From positions 868,001 through 932,000 of the forward strand of contig NZ_JACIBC010000001.1 of assembly GCF_014195095.1 (NCBI RefSeq): 64,000 nt of DNA, read 5' to 3'. Numbering within the stretch: position 1 is the stretch's first letter; the number at the start of each line of letters is the position of its first letter. Below, piece by piece: positions 26,777-37,308 of this stretch. This DNA is from Rhizobium sp. BK602. Lineage in GTDB: Bacteria > Pseudomonadota > Alphaproteobacteria > Rhizobiales > Rhizobiaceae. The translations under genes and the position numbers were made by a program. The notes beneath the pieces are model-generated. The model was not told the origin of the DNA and made no database searches. It saw only the letters and a list, made by a program, of their open reading frames with translations.

Positions 26777-29039
26777 AAACGCTTTCCTTGTCACTTGCTG
26801 TCGGGGCGACGGCGGCTTGCTCACGGCGCGGCAGATGCACGCGGATCATGGCCCCCCTGCCCTGGTCGAAATCGGCGGGAGCGTCGTGCAGTTCGAGCTG
26901 ACCGCCATGGTCCTCAATGATCTTCTTGACGATCGCCAATCCGAGGCCGGTGCCCTTTTCGCGCATCGTCATATAGGGTTCGAGAATGCTGTGCCGGTTC
27001 TCGACCGGCAGACCGCGGCCATTGTCGATGATATCGACGGTAAAGCGGTCGCGTTCGGCATCGAGCGACGCGCGAACGAGGATTTTCGGCTCCTCGCGGG
27101 CCTCGCCACTCGGCACGCCTTCGATCGCCTCGACGGCATTCTTGATGAGATTGCCGAAAGCCTGGCCGAGCATGCGCGCGTCGAACATGCCCTCCAGCCG
27201 CTCGTCGCCAAGTTCGCGTTCGAACTTGACATGGTTGTTGCCCATTTCGCGCAGGAACACGGCGTCGCGCAGGATATCGCGCAGATCGCTCGGTTCCATC
27301 GTCGGTTTCGGCATGCGGGCGAAGGACGAGAATTCATCGACCATGCGGCCGATATCGCCGACCTGGCGGATGATGGTGTCGGTACACTGGTCGAAGACGG
27401 GACGGTCGGCCTCGGCGATATTCTTGCCGAAGCGGCGACGGATGCGTTCGGCCGAAAGCTGGATCGGCGTCAGCGGGTTCTTGATCTCATGGGCGATGCG
27501 GCGCGCGACGTCAGCCCAGGCTGTAGAGCGCTGGGCGATGACCAGATCGGTGATGTCGTCGAGCGTGATGACGTAGGATTCGTTGGCATCACGCGTTTCC
27601 TCCCGCGTCACCTGCACGCTGAGCGTACGCACAGTGCCGCCGCGCACGAGGCTGATCTGCTTACGGAAATCGTTGCGATGCCGTGTCGTGGCCTCGGTGA
27701 CGACCTGCTCGACCTCGGGGGCGATCTCGGCCAGGTTCTTGCCAACCAGCTCATCGCTCTTCAAGCTCAGCAATTCCTCAGCCGAGGTATTGGCGATGGT
27801 GATGCGCCGATCATGCTCGATGCCGATCACTGCCGCCGTCACGCCGGACAGCACCGCTTCGATGAAGCGGCGGCGGTCATCCACCTCGTCCTTGGCTTCG
27901 AGAATCTCATCGCGCTGGGTGCGGATCTCGGAAATCATCTTGTTGAAGGTGCGCGACAGGCTGCCGACGTCGCCATCGGCGGCGCGGACCGGCACCAGCA
28001 CGTTCATGTTGCCGGAGGCGACATTGTCGGCGGCGCTGATCAGAAGGCGGATCGGCCGGACGATCCGGTCGGCGACCGCGATCGCCGTCCAGATCGCCGC
28101 CAGAAGCACGATCAGGGCAAAGCCGATGTAGAGGATCGCAAAAGCGATCTGCAGCGACATGCGCCCCTCTTCCATCGCCTTGTATTCGGCCGTGTTGTCC
28201 TCGACCATGCGCATGGCGTTCATGACGCGCGGATCGACGGCACGGACGGTGTAAAGAAATGCGCCGGGAAGCTCGTCCAGCTTGATGACCGCGCCGACCA
28301 GATTGGTGACGCCGGGCGGGATCAGCGTCGGCTGACCATCGGCCGAGGCCTCGAGCGCATCCTTCGGGATTGCCGGCAGCGGACGTTCGGTCTTGATGTC
28401 AGCCTGAACAATGGCCGTGCCGTCGCGGCGCACCAGGAAAGCGCCGAGCAAACCGCGGCCCTTGGCCTGCCGCGTCATCAGATCGGCAAAACCCGTGCGG
28501 TCGAGATTGTAGAGCGAACGGTTGCGTTCGAGGTCGTTGGCCATGGAGACAGTCTGACCCTGAAGGTAGCTGGCATTCTCCATCAGATAGGCCTGCGCGA
28601 CATTCTGCGAGGAGCTGATGATCTGCTGTGTCCGCAGCGCAAACCAGCGATCGAGGCCGACATTCAGCGTCAGGCTGGCGACGATGGCCACCAGAATCGC
28701 CGGCGTAATCGCGACGATGGAAAAGAGCACGACGATACGGATATGCAGGCGCGCCGCGGCGCGGCCACGGCTGCGCGCCTTGACGAGACGCGCCACTTCA
28801 CGCGCGATCAACGCGATCAGGCCCAGAACGAACAGACCATTGATCACGACCGAGGTGAAGACGACCGAGGAGGTGGGAGCGATCGGCGTCAAACCGAGAA
28901 GCACCAGAAGCGTGGCGATCGCGCACAGCAACGCCCCGCCGGCCAAGATCAGGCCGGGAAGCGCGAAGGACGCACGCCGGTCCGTCACCTTGACAACCGC
29001 CTCGTCGCTCGCCGCCGACGACACCGCGTCCTGCTTCAT
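26766..29039 (-). CDS. ntrY: Sensor histidine kinase NtrY
   Basis: The 757-residue membrane kinase has several transmembrane helices in the first ~100 residues, a periplasmic loop, another helix near residue 290, HAMP, a PAS domain, HisKA with [13 protein letters not shown] (His near residue 517) and HATPase_c with N (NLIKNAVEAIE) and G (GRGLPVE, GTGLGLA) boxes. It phosphorylates NtrX in response to nitrogen or redox state. ATG 29039 has GGAG about 8 bases upstream; in-frame starts at 29045-29096 are also possible. Confidence 0.94.
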   Translation of the reverse strand: MKQDAVSSAASDEAVVKVTDRRASFALPGLILAGGALLCAIATLLVLLGLTPIAPTSSVVFTSVVINGLFVLGLIALIAREVARLVKARSRGRAAARLHIRIVVLFSIVAITPAILVAIVASLTLNVGLDRWFALRTQQIISSSQNVAQAYLMENASYLQGQTVSMANDLERNRSLYNLDRTGFADLMTRQAKGRGLLGAFLVRRDGTAIVQADIKTERPLPAIPKDALEASADGQPTLIPPGVTNLVGAVIKLDELPGAFLYTVRAVDPRVMNAMRMVEDNTAEYKAMEEGRMSLQIAFAILYIGFALIVLLAAIWTAIAVADRIVRPIRLLISAADNVASGNMNVLVPVRAADGDVGSLSRTFNKMISEIRTQRDEILEAKDEVDDRRRFIEAVLSGVTAAVIGIEHDRRITIANTSAEELLSLKSDELVGKNLAEIAPEVEQVVTEATTRHRNDFRKQISLVRGGTVRTLSVQVTREETRDANESYVITLDDITDLVIAQRSTAWADVARRIAHEIKNPLTPIQLSAERIRRRFGKNIAEADRPVFDQCTDTIIRQVGDIGRMVDEFSSFARMPKPTMEPSDLRDILRDAVFLREMGNNHVKFERELGDERLEGMFDARMLGQAFGNLIKNAVEAIEGVPSGEAREEPKILVRASLDAERDRFTVDIIDNGRGLPVENRHSILEPYMTMREKGTGLGLAIVKKIIEDHGGQLELHDAPADFDQGRGAMIRVHLPRREQAAVAPTASDKESVYGI

Positions 29040-29288
29040 TCCCATCATCTCCAGGCGCAGGCGACGGTCGGCGCCTTGGCCAAATTGCATCAGCACGGTT
29101 CAGCGCAGCGCGAAGCAACAAACAAAATGCCGCCGCCTCGCATCGAAGCGAAATTCACGCTTCAATTCACTCAATCAACACGCTGAAATGTCTGGACAAA
29201 CTTTCTTTGTGCAGGTCTCAGCCCGATGAATCGCTATCGCAAAAACCGTGAACCAGCTGCGTGACCTTTAAGCAACGCATTGTGGCGA

Positions 29289-29317
29289 AAATGCAACGCA
29301 TCCGATCACATTGTCAA
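29289..29317 (-). promoter_or_regulatory. Possible ntrYX promoter
   Basis: On the reverse strand, CTTGACA at 29312-29318 matches the rhizobial -35 element. Seventeen bases later, GCATTT (29289-29294) is a poor -10. The 274-base gap between ntrC and ntrY makes a separate ntrYX promoter likely, but the exact position is weakly supported. Confidence 0.3.
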
Positions 29318-30765
29318 GCCGTACGCGAGCTCCGATAGACGGAAACTCCCAGTTCTCTGATCTTTTTGCGCAACGTATTGCGGTTAAGACCGAGAAGATC
29401 GGCGGCTTTGATCTGATTGCCGCGCGTGGCGGTGAGCGCCGCGAGAATCAGCGGATACTCCATTTCGGTGAGAACGCGATCATAGAGGCCGGGCGGCGGC
29501 AGGTTTTCGCCGAAGCTGGCGAAATAACTGCGCATATTCTCCTCGACCGCCTGCGCGATGGTCATGGTGCCGGTGCGCACCGGGCCCTTTTCGATCGGGC
29601 TGTCGGGCACATCGGCGCGCAGTTCCGAATCGATGATCTCGCGAGTGATGACATCCTGCGGATAGAGCGCCATCAGCCGGCGGATGAGGTTTTCCAACTC
29701 GCGCACGTTGCCGGGCCAGGGATAGGCCTTCATCAGTTCCAGCGCTTCCTGATCGAACCGCTTGGAGCCGAGCCCTTCCTTTTCCGCCTGCTGGACGAAA
29801 TGACGAACGAGATCGGGAATATCCTCGGCGCGGTCGCGCAGCGGTGGCAGACGCAGCGGCACGACGTTGAGGCGGTAATATAGATCCTCGCGGAACAGGC
29901 CCTGATTGATCGCCTGCTTCAGATCCTTGTTGGTGGCGGCGACAATGCGGACGTCGGTGCGGATCGGCGTACGGCCGCCGACGGTCGTATATTCACCCTG
30001 CTGCAGGACGCGTAGAAGACGCGTCTGGGCGTCCATCGGCATGTCGCCGATTTCGTCGAGAAACAGCGTGCCGCCCTCGGCCTGCTCGAAGCGGCCGGTG
30101 GAGCGCGTCTGTGCACCGGTGAAGGCACCCTTCTCGTGGCCGAACAGTTCGGATTCGATCAGGTCACGCGGAATGGCAGCCATGTTGATGGCGACGAAGG
30201 GGCCATTGCGGCGCTTGCCGTAATCGTGCAGCGCGCGGGCGACGAGTTCCTTGCCAGTGCCGGACTCGCCGGTGATCATCAGCGTCAGGTCGGTCTGCAT
30301 CAGACGCGCCAGCACGCGGTAGATTTCCTGCATGGCGGCGGAACGCCCGACCAGCGGCATGCCGTCCTGCATGTCGTCGTCGAGCTTGGCCGGTTTGCGC
30401 TTCGGCTCCGACAGGGCGCGGCCGATGATAGCGATCAGTTCCGTCAGATCGAAAGGCTTCGGCAGATAGTCGTAGGCGCCCTTCTCCGATGCCTTGATCG
30501 CCGTCATGAAGGTGTTCTGCGCGCTCATGACCAGAACCGGCAGTTCCGGCCTCGCCTTCTTGATGCGCGGCAAGAGATCGAAAGCGTTTTCATCCGGCAT
30601 GACGACGTCGGTTACAACGAGGTCGCCTTCGCCGGCGGAAACCCAACGCCAGAGCGTGGCGGCATTGGATGTGATGCGCACATCGTAGCCCGCGCGGCTC
30701 AAAGCCTGGTTGAGCACGGTGCGGATTGCCGCATCGTCATCGGCGACAAGGATCGTAGCTGTCAT
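29314..30765 (-). CDS. ntrC: Nitrogen regulation response regulator NtrC
   Basis: The 483-residue sigma-54 activator has a receiver with D53 (VVTDVVMP), an AAA+ domain with GESGTGKE, the intact sigma-54 loop GAFTGA (in [13 protein letters not shown]) and [10 protein letters not shown], and a C-terminal Fis-type HTH ([18 protein letters not shown]). It switches on glnA, glnII, amtB and other nitrogen-scavenging genes when phosphorylated by NtrB. Its ATG overlaps the ntrB stop by 4 bases. Confidence 0.97.
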   Translation of the reverse strand: MTATILVADDDAAIRTVLNQALSRAGYDVRITSNAATLWRWVSAGEGDLVVTDVVMPDENAFDLLPRIKKARPELPVLVMSAQNTFMTAIKASEKGAYDYLPKPFDLTELIAIIGRALSEPKRKPAKLDDDMQDGMPLVGRSAAMQEIYRVLARLMQTDLTLMITGESGTGKELVARALHDYGKRRNGPFVAINMAAIPRDLIESELFGHEKGAFTGAQTRSTGRFEQAEGGTLFLDEIGDMPMDAQTRLLRVLQQGEYTTVGGRTPIRTDVRIVAATNKDLKQAINQGLFREDLYYRLNVVPLRLPPLRDRAEDIPDLVRHFVQQAEKEGLGSKRFDQEALELMKAYPWPGNVRELENLIRRLMALYPQDVITREIIDSELRADVPDSPIEKGPVRTGTMTIAQAVEENMRSYFASFGENLPPPGLYDRVLTEMEYPLILAALTATRGNQIKAADLLGLNRNTLRKKIRELGVSVYRSSRTA

Positions 30766-31919
30766 CGAGTAGTCCCTGTAGAGTTCGGAAGGGGGGCATC
30801 TTCAAGCGTAATGCCCTTGGAGGCGGGCATCAGAACGCGGAATGTGGTGCGATGATTCTGGCTATCGCATTCGACGATGCCGCCATGGTCACCGATGATC
30901 TTGGCCACAAGCGCCAGGCCAAGACCGGTTCCGTTCGTCTTCGTGGTGATGAACGGGTCGAAAAGGTGCGGCACGAGATCGGACGGCACGCCGGGACCGT
31001 TGTCGATCACGCAGAACTCCAGCGGAAGCGAGATCTTCTCGCGCGTGCCGGCGACGGAAAGGCGGATGCCGGGGCGATAGGCCGTCGTCAGCAGGATCTC
31101 GCCGTCAGGCCGGTCGCCGATCGCCTCGGCGGCGTTCTTCACCAGGTTGAGGAAGACCTGCACGAGCTGATCGCGGTTGGCATAGACGGCCGGCAGCGAC
31201 GGGTCGTAATTCTCGCTGAGTTTGATGTTGCGCGCAAAGCCGGCCTTGGCGACCGCCTTCACATGATCGAGCACGGAATGGATATTCACCGGCACGCGAT
31301 CGACCGGGCGCTCGTCGGAAAACACCTCCATGCGGTCGACCAGCGAAACGATGCGGTCGGTCTCGTCGCAGATCAGACGCGTCAGCGCGCGGTCATCGTC
31401 TTCCACCGACTGTTCCAGCAATTGGGCAGCGCCACGAATGCCGGAGAGCGGGTTCTTGATCTCATGCGCCAGCATCGAGGCAAGACCGGTCACCGAGCGG
31501 GCGGCGGCGCGATGCGTCAGCTGCCGGTCGATCTTGTCGGCCATGGAGCGTTCCTGGAAAACCACCACCACGGAGCCGGGTTCGCTGGACACGGGCGCGA
31601 CGTAGATATCCACCAGCTTGTCCTGCCCGAGGCGCGGCGAGCTCAAGTCGACGCGATATTCGTTGACCGGCGCGCGGCGTTCGCGCACCTGGTCAATCAG
31701 CGCCAGCAAGGGGCTGCCGAAGGGGATGAAGGCAGAAATTTCGTAGCGCGCCAAATGCGAGGCGCTGGCGCCGAAAAAGGATTCGGCCTCCCAATTGGCG
31801 AAAGCGATCAGACCGGCCTCGTTGACCATGACGACCGGATTCTGGATGGCGTTGAGAACGGCCATGGCCATGGCATTGCCGGTATGGTCCGTGGACCCGG
31901 ATGTGGATTTCGAACTCAT
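30762..31919 (-). CDS. ntrB: Nitrogen regulation sensor kinase NtrB
   Basis: The 385-residue soluble histidine kinase has an N-terminal PAS domain ([15 protein letters not shown]...), HisKA with [15 protein letters not shown] (His near residue 152), and HATPase_c with [18 protein letters not shown] and GTGLGLALV. Through PII it phosphorylates NtrC under nitrogen limitation. It is coupled at both ends: its ATG overlaps the dusB stop, and its stop overlaps the ntrC start. Confidence 0.97.
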   Translation of the reverse strand: MSSKSTSGSTDHTGNAMAMAVLNAIQNPVVMVNEAGLIAFANWEAESFFGASASHLARYEISAFIPFGSPLLALIDQVRERRAPVNEYRVDLSSPRLGQDKLVDIYVAPVSSEPGSVVVVFQERSMADKIDRQLTHRAAARSVTGLASMLAHEIKNPLSGIRGAAQLLEQSVEDDDRALTRLICDETDRIVSLVDRMEVFSDERPVDRVPVNIHSVLDHVKAVAKAGFARNIKLSENYDPSLPAVYANRDQLVQVFLNLVKNAAEAIGDRPDGEILLTTAYRPGIRLSVAGTREKISLPLEFCVIDNGPGVPSDLVPHLFDPFITTKTNGTGLGLALVAKIIGDHGGIVECDSQNHRTTFRVLMPASKGITLEDAPLPNSTGTTR

Positions 31920-32944
31920 GCGGCCTCCTGCACGGACTGGGCGGGAATGGACCCTGCCTGCAGCGCCGCATGCAAGAGCCTTGCCACCTCACGGCAGTCC
32001 TTCGACGTCATAATGCTTGCCTTTTCAGCGCCATTGATGGTGGAAGCGTAGCGGTCCAGATACCAGCCGAGGTGCTTGCGCGCATGGCGAATGCCGACAG
32101 CTTCGCCATAGAAGCCCAGCATCATCTCGTAATGTTCCAGCGCGATATCGGCGATCTCGTCGAGGCCGGGTTGGCGATGGCCGGCCAACATGCCCGCATG
32201 CCACGGGCGCCCCTGGCATCCACGTCCCACCATAACCGCGTCCGCACCGGAGCGACGAAGGATTTCCTGCGCATCTTCGGGCGTATCGACATCGCCATTG
32301 GCGACCAACGGAACGGAGATGACGTCGCGCACGGCGCGGATCGCATCCCAATCCGCCCTGCCCTCGTAGAATTGCATGCGAGTGCGACCATGGATCGTCA
32401 CGAGCTGCACGCCAGCCTCTTGCGCCCGGCGGGCGATATGCGGCGCATTGATGGAATTTTCGTCCCAGCCGAGCCGCATCTTCAGCGTCACCGGAATATC
32501 GACGGCCTTGACGGTTGCCTCGATCAGGCCGAGCGCATGATCGGGATCGCGCATCAGCGCCGAGCCGGAATAACCGCCGATCACCTTCTTGGCCGGGCAC
32601 CCCATGTTGATATCGATGATATCGGCGCCATTGCCGGCGGCGATCTTCGCCGCCTCCGCCATCCAATGCGCCTCGCGGCCGGCAAGCTGCACCATGTGCG
32701 GCTTCAGGCCGGCGCTCTTCAACCGCGCCCAGGATTCGGCCGTGTCCTGCACCAGCTCGCGGCTCGCCACCATTTCGGTGACGACGAGGCCGGCCCCATG
32801 CCGCAAGGCCAGTTGCCGGAACGGCAGATCGGTGACACCGGACATCGGTGCGAGAATCACGCGATTGCGGATCGGGACGGAGCCGATTGAAAATGGGGTT
32901 GCAAGCTCGAATGGAAGCAAATGATTATCTTTCAGGCACACCAT
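31916..32944 (-). CDS. dusB: tRNA-dihydrouridine synthase B (NifR3)
   Basis: The 342-residue FMN TIM-barrel enzyme reduces uridine in the tRNA D-loop. Motifs are [13 protein letters not shown] near residue 31, the catalytic Cys in [22 protein letters not shown] and [10 protein letters not shown]. As nifR3 it heads the dusB-ntrB-ntrC operon in nearly all rhizobia. ATG 32944 is the annotated-type start. Confidence 0.95.
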   Translation of the reverse strand: MVCLKDNHLLPFELATPFSIGSVPIRNRVILAPMSGVTDLPFRQLALRHGAGLVVTEMVASRELVQDTAESWARLKSAGLKPHMVQLAGREAHWMAEAAKIAAGNGADIIDINMGCPAKKVIGGYSGSALMRDPDHALGLIEATVKAVDIPVTLKMRLGWDENSINAPHIARRAQEAGVQLVTIHGRTRMQFYEGRADWDAIRAVRDVISVPLVANGDVDTPEDAQEILRRSGADAVMVGRGCQGRPWHAGMLAGHRQPGLDEIADIALEHYEMMLGFYGEAVGIRHARKHLGWYLDRYASTINGAEKASIMTSKDCREVARLLHAALQAGSIPAQSVQEAA

Positions 32945-33164
32945 GCATCTGCACTATTTTTAGACAGTCTTGTGAGGCTTGCCAAGAGGTTTCGGAGAAT
33001 GCCGATATTTTTTGGGCAAATGCTGGAAAATACCCATTCGAGACGCTAGACCCTGCTGTGCAAGGTCCTGGTCTGGCGATTTGTTTAGCATGATCTTGCC
33101 CAAGAACCGCTTCACGATTTTTCGAGGATCATGCTGGAGCGAAGCCTTTCATCGCTGGGGGTTT

Positions 33165-34385
33165 ATGACGCAAATGCACTCAACGCAACCGATGTCGATC
33201 GGAATCGTGATCGTTGCAGCCGGACGCGGCGAGCGCGCTGGGGCACCCGAGGAAGGCCCCAAGCAATATCGCCCGATCGGCGGCAGGCCGGTTATTGCGC
33301 ATACGCTTGAAAAATTCGTGACATGGCCGCAGGCCGCAAGGGTCGTGACCGTCATCCACCGCGATGACGAGGCCCTGCTCCGCTCGGCGCTGCAATCGCT
33401 TGCCGATTCGTCCGGCATCGAGATCGCCATCGGCGGCGCCACCCGCCAGCAGTCGGTTCTTTCCGGGCTCAGACACTTGTGCGACACCGGCATCACGCAT
33501 GTGATGATCCACGACGCCGTGCGCCCCTTCTTCGATCAGGACCTGCTCGATCGCGTCGCCGCTGCACTGGCCGCCGGAGCGCCTGCCGTGCTGCCTGCCA
33601 TGCCGGTGACGGATACGCTGAAGCGAGCCGATGCCGAGGCGCTGGTGACGGAAACCGTGCCCCGCGCCGGTCTCTACGCCGCGCAGACGCCGCAGTCCTT
33701 CCGCTTCGCCGACATATTGGCGGCGCATGAGAAAGCCGCCGCCGAAGGCAAGTCGGATTTCACCGACGATGCGGCGATCGCCGAATGGTCCGGCCTGCCG
33801 GTCACGGTCGTTGCCGGCAGCGCGGACAATGTCAAACTGACGATCAAGAGGGATATCGCCATGGCCGATGAAAAGCTTTCCGCCGGCCTGCTGCCGGATG
33901 TGCGCACCGGCAACGGCTATGATGTCCATCAGCTCGAACCGGGCGATGGCGTGACGCTCTGCGGCGTCTTCATTCCGCACGACCAAAAACTCAAGGGCCA
34001 TTCGGATGCGGATGTCGCGCTGCATGCGCTGACGGACGCCCTGCTCGCCACCTGCGGTGCCGGCGATATCGGCGATCATTTTCCGCCGTCCGATCCGCAA
34101 TGGAAAGGCGCCCCCTCGCGCATCTTCATCGAGCATGCGGCAAAGATCGTCCGCGAGCACGGCGGCACGATCATGAATGCCGATGTCTCGCTGATCGCCG
34201 AGGCGCCGAAGGTTGGGCCGCATCGCGAAGCCATGCGTGGCAAACTCTCGGAATTCCTCGGGATCGACATCGAGCGCTGCTCGGTCAAGGCGACCACGAA
34301 TGAGACGATCGGCTTCGTCGGCCGCCGCGAGGGCATCGCGGCCATCGCGACGGCGACCGTCGTCTATCGCGGAGGCAGGCCATGA
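33165..34385 (+). CDS. ispDF: Bifunctional IspD/IspF (MEP cytidylyltransferase / ME-cPP synthase)
   Basis: The 406-residue fusion has IspD at residues ~10-240 ([12 protein letters not shown] nucleotide loop, [16 protein letters not shown]) and IspF at ~245-406 ([11 protein letters not shown] metal site, [32 protein letters not shown]). It catalyses two non-consecutive steps of the MEP isoprenoid pathway. ATG 33165 follows GGGGG and gives the usual N-terminus. It is divergent from dusB and coupled to the cinA-like gene by a 4-base overlap. Confidence 0.97.
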   Translation: MTQMHSTQPMSIGIVIVAAGRGERAGAPEEGPKQYRPIGGRPVIAHTLEKFVTWPQAARVVTVIHRDDEALLRSALQSLADSSGIEIAIGGATRQQSVLSGLRHLCDTGITHVMIHDAVRPFFDQDLLDRVAAALAAGAPAVLPAMPVTDTLKRADAEALVTETVPRAGLYAAQTPQSFRFADILAAHEKAAAEGKSDFTDDAAIAEWSGLPVTVVAGSADNVKLTIKRDIAMADEKLSAGLLPDVRTGNGYDVHQLEPGDGVTLCGVFIPHDQKLKGHSDADVALHALTDALLATCGAGDIGDHFPPSDPQWKGAPSRIFIEHAAKIVREHGGTIMNADVSLIAEAPKVGPHREAMRGKLSEFLGIDIERCSVKATTNETIGFVGRREGIAAIATATVVYRGGRP

Positions 34386-34882
34386 GCCATTTTCCCGAGG
34401 AAATCCTGACGCTTGCCCGCGATATCGTCACCGATTTCACGGCCAGGGGCTTGATGGTTGCCACGGCGGAATCCTGCACGGGCGGACTGATCGCCGGGGC
34501 GCTGACCGAGATCCCCGGTTCTTCGGCGGTGGTCGATCGCGGCTTCGTCACCTATACGAATACGGCCAAGATGGAGATGCTCGGCGTCCAGGAGCGGACG
34601 CTTGCGCAATTCGGCGCCGTGTCGAAGGAGACGGCCCTGCAGATGGTCCATGGTGCCCTCTTCCGCTCGCATGCCGATCTCGCCGTTGCCGTCACCGGCA
34701 TCGCCGGACCGGGCGGCGGATCGGCGGACAAGCCGGTCGGCCTGGTCCACCTCGCCGCCAAGGCGCGCACGGGCTCCCTCATCCATCGCGAAATGCGCTA
34801 CGGCGATATCGGGCGTGACAAGATTCGTCTCGCCACCGTGCAAACGGCACTGGAAATGCTGGTAAGCGTCGCTCAGCCGTAA
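34382..34882 (+). CDS. CinA-family nicotinamide-nucleotide amidohydrolase
   Basis: This 166-residue protein consists of the C-terminal CinA domain only ([22 protein letters not shown], then [33 protein letters not shown]). It deamidates NMN in pyridine nucleotide salvage. It overlaps ispDF by ATGA, and its last 10 bases overlap the tail of the convergent COQ10-like gene. Confidence 0.92.
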   Translation: MSHFPEEILTLARDIVTDFTARGLMVATAESCTGGLIAGALTEIPGSSAVVDRGFVTYTNTAKMEMLGVQERTLAQFGAVSKETALQMVHGALFRSHADLAVAVTGIAGPGGGSADKPVGLVHLAAKARTGSLIHREMRYGDIGRDKIRLATVQTALEMLVSVAQP

Positions 34883-35316
34883 ATCTTGCCGGCGCGCGCC
34901 TCGAAGGCATCCGTGAACATGCGGAAGGCGCGATCGAACATCGAGCCCATCAGGGCGCCGAGAATGCGGCTCTTGAACTCGTAATCAATGAAGAAATCGA
35001 TGCTGCTGCCGGTTTCCGTCGGCTGGAAACGCCAGCGGTTGTCGAGATATTTGAACGGTCCGTCGATATATTTCACATCGATCGCCCGCTCCGCCTTGTT
35101 GAGCAGCACCTGCGTCGTAAAAGTCTCGCGGATCGCCTTGTAGCCGACGGTCATGTCGGCGACCAGCAGGACCTTGCCGTCACGCTCCTTGCGGTTGCGG
35201 ATGACCAGCGCCTCGCAGAGCGGCAGGAATTCCGGATAGCGTTCGACATCGGCAACGAGATCGAACATCTGGTCAGGCGTATGCGGAACGGGGCGGTGCG
35301 TTTCAAACTGAGGCAT
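34873..35316 (-). CDS. COQ10/RatA-family START-domain protein (ubiquinone-binding)
   Basis: This 147-residue single START/polyketide-cyclase domain protein (PDQMFDLVADVERYPEFLP, FKYLDNRWRF, IDFFIDYEFKSRILG) resembles mitochondrial COQ10 and the bacterial RatA group. COQ10 binds ubiquinone and helps respiration; rhizobial members are often called RatA-like. ATG 35316 is preferred to an upstream TTG. The gene is convergent with the cinA-like gene and follows the first P-loop paralog on its own strand. Confidence 0.88.
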   Translation of the reverse strand: MPQFETHRPVPHTPDQMFDLVADVERYPEFLPLCEALVIRNRKERDGKVLLVADMTVGYKAIRETFTTQVLLNKAERAIDVKYIDGPFKYLDNRWRFQPTETGSSIDFFIDYEFKSRILGALMGSMFDRAFRMFTDAFEARAGKIYG

Positions 35317-35325
35317 GAGCGGCAA

Positions 35326-35892
35326 TTAAGCAGGACGGCCCAGAAGATCAAGAAGCTCACGCATGTCGCCGCGGGATTTTAACTGCAAAACCGGCACATC
35401 CGGGCCATGCTGCGCAAGGCCGGCCAGGACCTTGGGCGCGAATTTGCGTTCCCAATCCCAGATATAGCGCAGGAATTCCCAATCGATACGTTCGGGGCAG
35501 CCCGGCGCCATGTCCGGGCGAGACCGCCCCAACCACCGGGCCGCCCTCGACAAAGCACCCCACATGCACAGGCGACGCGGCATGCGCACCCAGAGAACCA
35601 GCTCCGTGCGCGGCAATCTCAGATCAAAGCTTGACGGTGCCGTTCCATCGATCAGCCAGCGCGCCTCGGTAACCTTGGCCGCAATCAGCGCGCGCTCCTC
35701 CGCCTTGTCTCGCTTTACCCAGCCCGGCAGCCAGAAAAATTCGCGATCCATCGAGACGTAGGGCAAGTTTGCGCACGCGCAGATCTTCCGCGACAGTGTC
35801 GTCTTACCGCCGCCGGAGCAGCCCATGACGAGAATGCGATCGGCGATCCTGAGACGGGCTACGCCTTCGGCTATACTGCTCAATTCCTTCAT
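35326..35892 (-). CDS. P-loop kinase-like protein (FlaR/adenylate-kinase-like), paralog 1
   Basis: This 188-residue protein has Walker A GCSGGGKT (residues 24-31), a DREFFWLPGW segment, RWLIDG, the LPRTELVLWVRMPRR strand and a C-terminal GCPERIDWEFLRYIW. This pattern fits small P-loop kinases annotated as topology-modulation or AAA proteins; the substrate is unknown. It is the most downstream of three tandem paralogs (35326-37145). Confidence 0.8.
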   Translation of the reverse strand: MKELSSIAEGVARLRIADRILVMGCSGGGKTTLSRKICACANLPYVSMDREFFWLPGWVKRDKAEERALIAAKVTEARWLIDGTAPSSFDLRLPRTELVLWVRMPRRLCMWGALSRAARWLGRSRPDMAPGCPERIDWEFLRYIWDWERKFAPKVLAGLAQHGPDVPVLQLKSRGDMRELLDLLGRPA

Positions 35893-35944
35893 GTTTCATC
35901 TCCCTAAAGCAGTCCATATCGGCACCATGAAATCATGGTTGCGG

Positions 35945-36538
35945 TCACTCGGGAGCGTCGAGAAGATTGAGAAGCGCGCGCATCTGCCGGCGGCTCGTCA
36001 ATTGCAGCACCGGAATGCCAGGACCATACTCGGCAAGGCCGGCAACGATCCTGGGCGAATACACCTGCTCAAAGGTCCAGATGAACCGCAGAAATTCCCA
36101 CTCGATCTTTTCCGGGCAACCGGGCGCCATGTCCGGGCGCGTCCGCCCAGTCCATTTGAACCATCTGGAAACGGCACCCCACAGGCAAAGCAGCCGCGGC
36201 ATGCGCACCCAGATGACGACATCGCTCCTCGGCAGGCGCAGGTCGAATGTCGTGGTGTTGGTGCCATCCATGATCCAGCGATCCTGTGCCACTTTCTCCG
36301 CGATGATGCGTTTGCGCTCCGTTTCGTCGCGCTCAGCCCAGCCGGGAAGCCAGCGGACATCCCTGTCGAGCGACACATAGGCGAAGCCAAACCGCTTCGC
36401 GATCTTCTGCGACAAGGTCGATTTCCCTCCGCCGGAACAACCGATGACGAGAATGTGGTCCGCCGCGCGGATTAGATTAGCCGCCAGATCCAAATCGTTG
36501 ATTTCACCGCGTAAAGAAGAAGACGATCTCTGATCCAC
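35945..36538 (-). CDS. P-loop kinase-like protein, paralog 2
   Basis: The 197-residue paralog has Walker A GCSGGGKS, DRDVRWLPGW, RWIMDG, LPRSDVVIWVRMPRL and GCPEKIEWEFLRFIW. It begins at a GTG (36538) with GGGAG 6 bases upstream; longer in-frame starts would overlap paralog 3. Shared blocks across the three proteins show recent divergence from a common ancestor. Substrate unknown. Confidence 0.8.
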   Translation of the reverse strand: MDQRSSSSLRGEINDLDLAANLIRAADHILVIGCSGGGKSTLSQKIAKRFGFAYVSLDRDVRWLPGWAERDETERKRIIAEKVAQDRWIMDGTNTTTFDLRLPRSDVVIWVRMPRLLCLWGAVSRWFKWTGRTRPDMAPGCPEKIEWEFLRFIWTFEQVYSPRIVAGLAEYGPGIPVLQLTSRRQMRALLNLLDAPE

Positions 36539-36551
36539 GCCAATCTCCCAT

Positions 36552-37145
36552 TCAGATTTTCGACTGAAGGCACGCCAGCAGCGCATCGCCATCGCGGTAG
36601 GATCTCAACATCACCACAGGCACATGTTGCCCGTGACGTGCCAGCATCTCGTCGAACTGCGGCGCCTCCTCACGCTCGAAATTCCAGACGTAGCGGATGA
36701 AGGTCCATGTCAGCCGCTCCGGACAGCCCAGCGCCATTTCCGGCCGCGTCCTACCCCTGAAACGCAGCCAGCGCCAGAAAATGCCATAGAGCGCGACGTG
36801 GCGAGGCGGACGCCGCCACAGCACGATATCGGCCCGCGGGAGGCGCAGTGGCAGCGTGCCTGGGCTGTTGCCGTCCATAATCCAGCGCGGCCCGTCGACC
36901 GCCTGCTTGATCCGCTCGATAAACTCCGCGCGTGGCCGCGGCTTCCAGCCAGGCAACCAGAAGACATCGCGGTCCATCGACACGTAGGTCAATTCGCGCA
37001 GCTTGGCGATCGCCTGCGCCAATGTGCTCTTACCGGTGCCGGCACAGCCGACGACGAGGACGCGTTCGGCATTCTGGAGGATGGATGCCGCTGTCTCGAT
37101 ATCGACGACATAGGATGGCGCTTGCGGCGCGACGATCTGCTCCAC
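36552..37145 (-). CDS. P-loop kinase-like protein, paralog 3
   Basis: The 197-residue paralog has Walker A GCAGTGKST, DRDVFWLPGW, RWIMDG, LPRADIVLWRRPPR and GCPERLTWTFIRYVW. It starts at GTG 37145 with GGAG about 8 bases upstream, and its stop is 13 bases before the start of paralog 2, so the three are probably one transcription unit. It is the most divergent of the set at its C-terminus. Confidence 0.8.
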   Translation of the reverse strand: MEQIVAPQAPSYVVDIETAASILQNAERVLVVGCAGTGKSTLAQAIAKLRELTYVSMDRDVFWLPGWKPRPRAEFIERIKQAVDGPRWIMDGNSPGTLPLRLPRADIVLWRRPPRHVALYGIFWRWLRFRGRTRPEMALGCPERLTWTFIRYVWNFEREEAPQFDEMLARHGQHVPVVMLRSYRDGDALLACLQSKI

Positions 37146-37252
37146 GGTCCAGCTCCATCTCCATAATGAATCTTGACGGACAGCCCCACCGGCAACACAC
37201 GGCGGGGCGTGTCCTTTAGGCTGCGCAGATGATGGTTTGATGACGGCACAAA

Positions 37253-37280
37253 CGAAAACCGCGGCAAGATCGCCGCGGTT
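37253..37280 (-). terminator. Rho-independent terminator after lipA
   Basis: On the reverse strand, AACCGCGGC pairs perfectly with GCCGCGGTT around a GATCTT loop and continues in TTTTCG, 28 bases after the lipA stop. Confidence 0.85.
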
Positions 37281-37308
37281 CGTTCAAAAAGCAAGAGCCT
37301 ATAAAATT

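Noticed and set aside
26535..29186. 883-codon open frame antisense to ntrY/ntrX
   Set aside because: It is the antisense shadow of two real genes with strong domain evidence; its composition (Ala/Arg/Gly/Asp/His-rich) is typical of noncoding phases.
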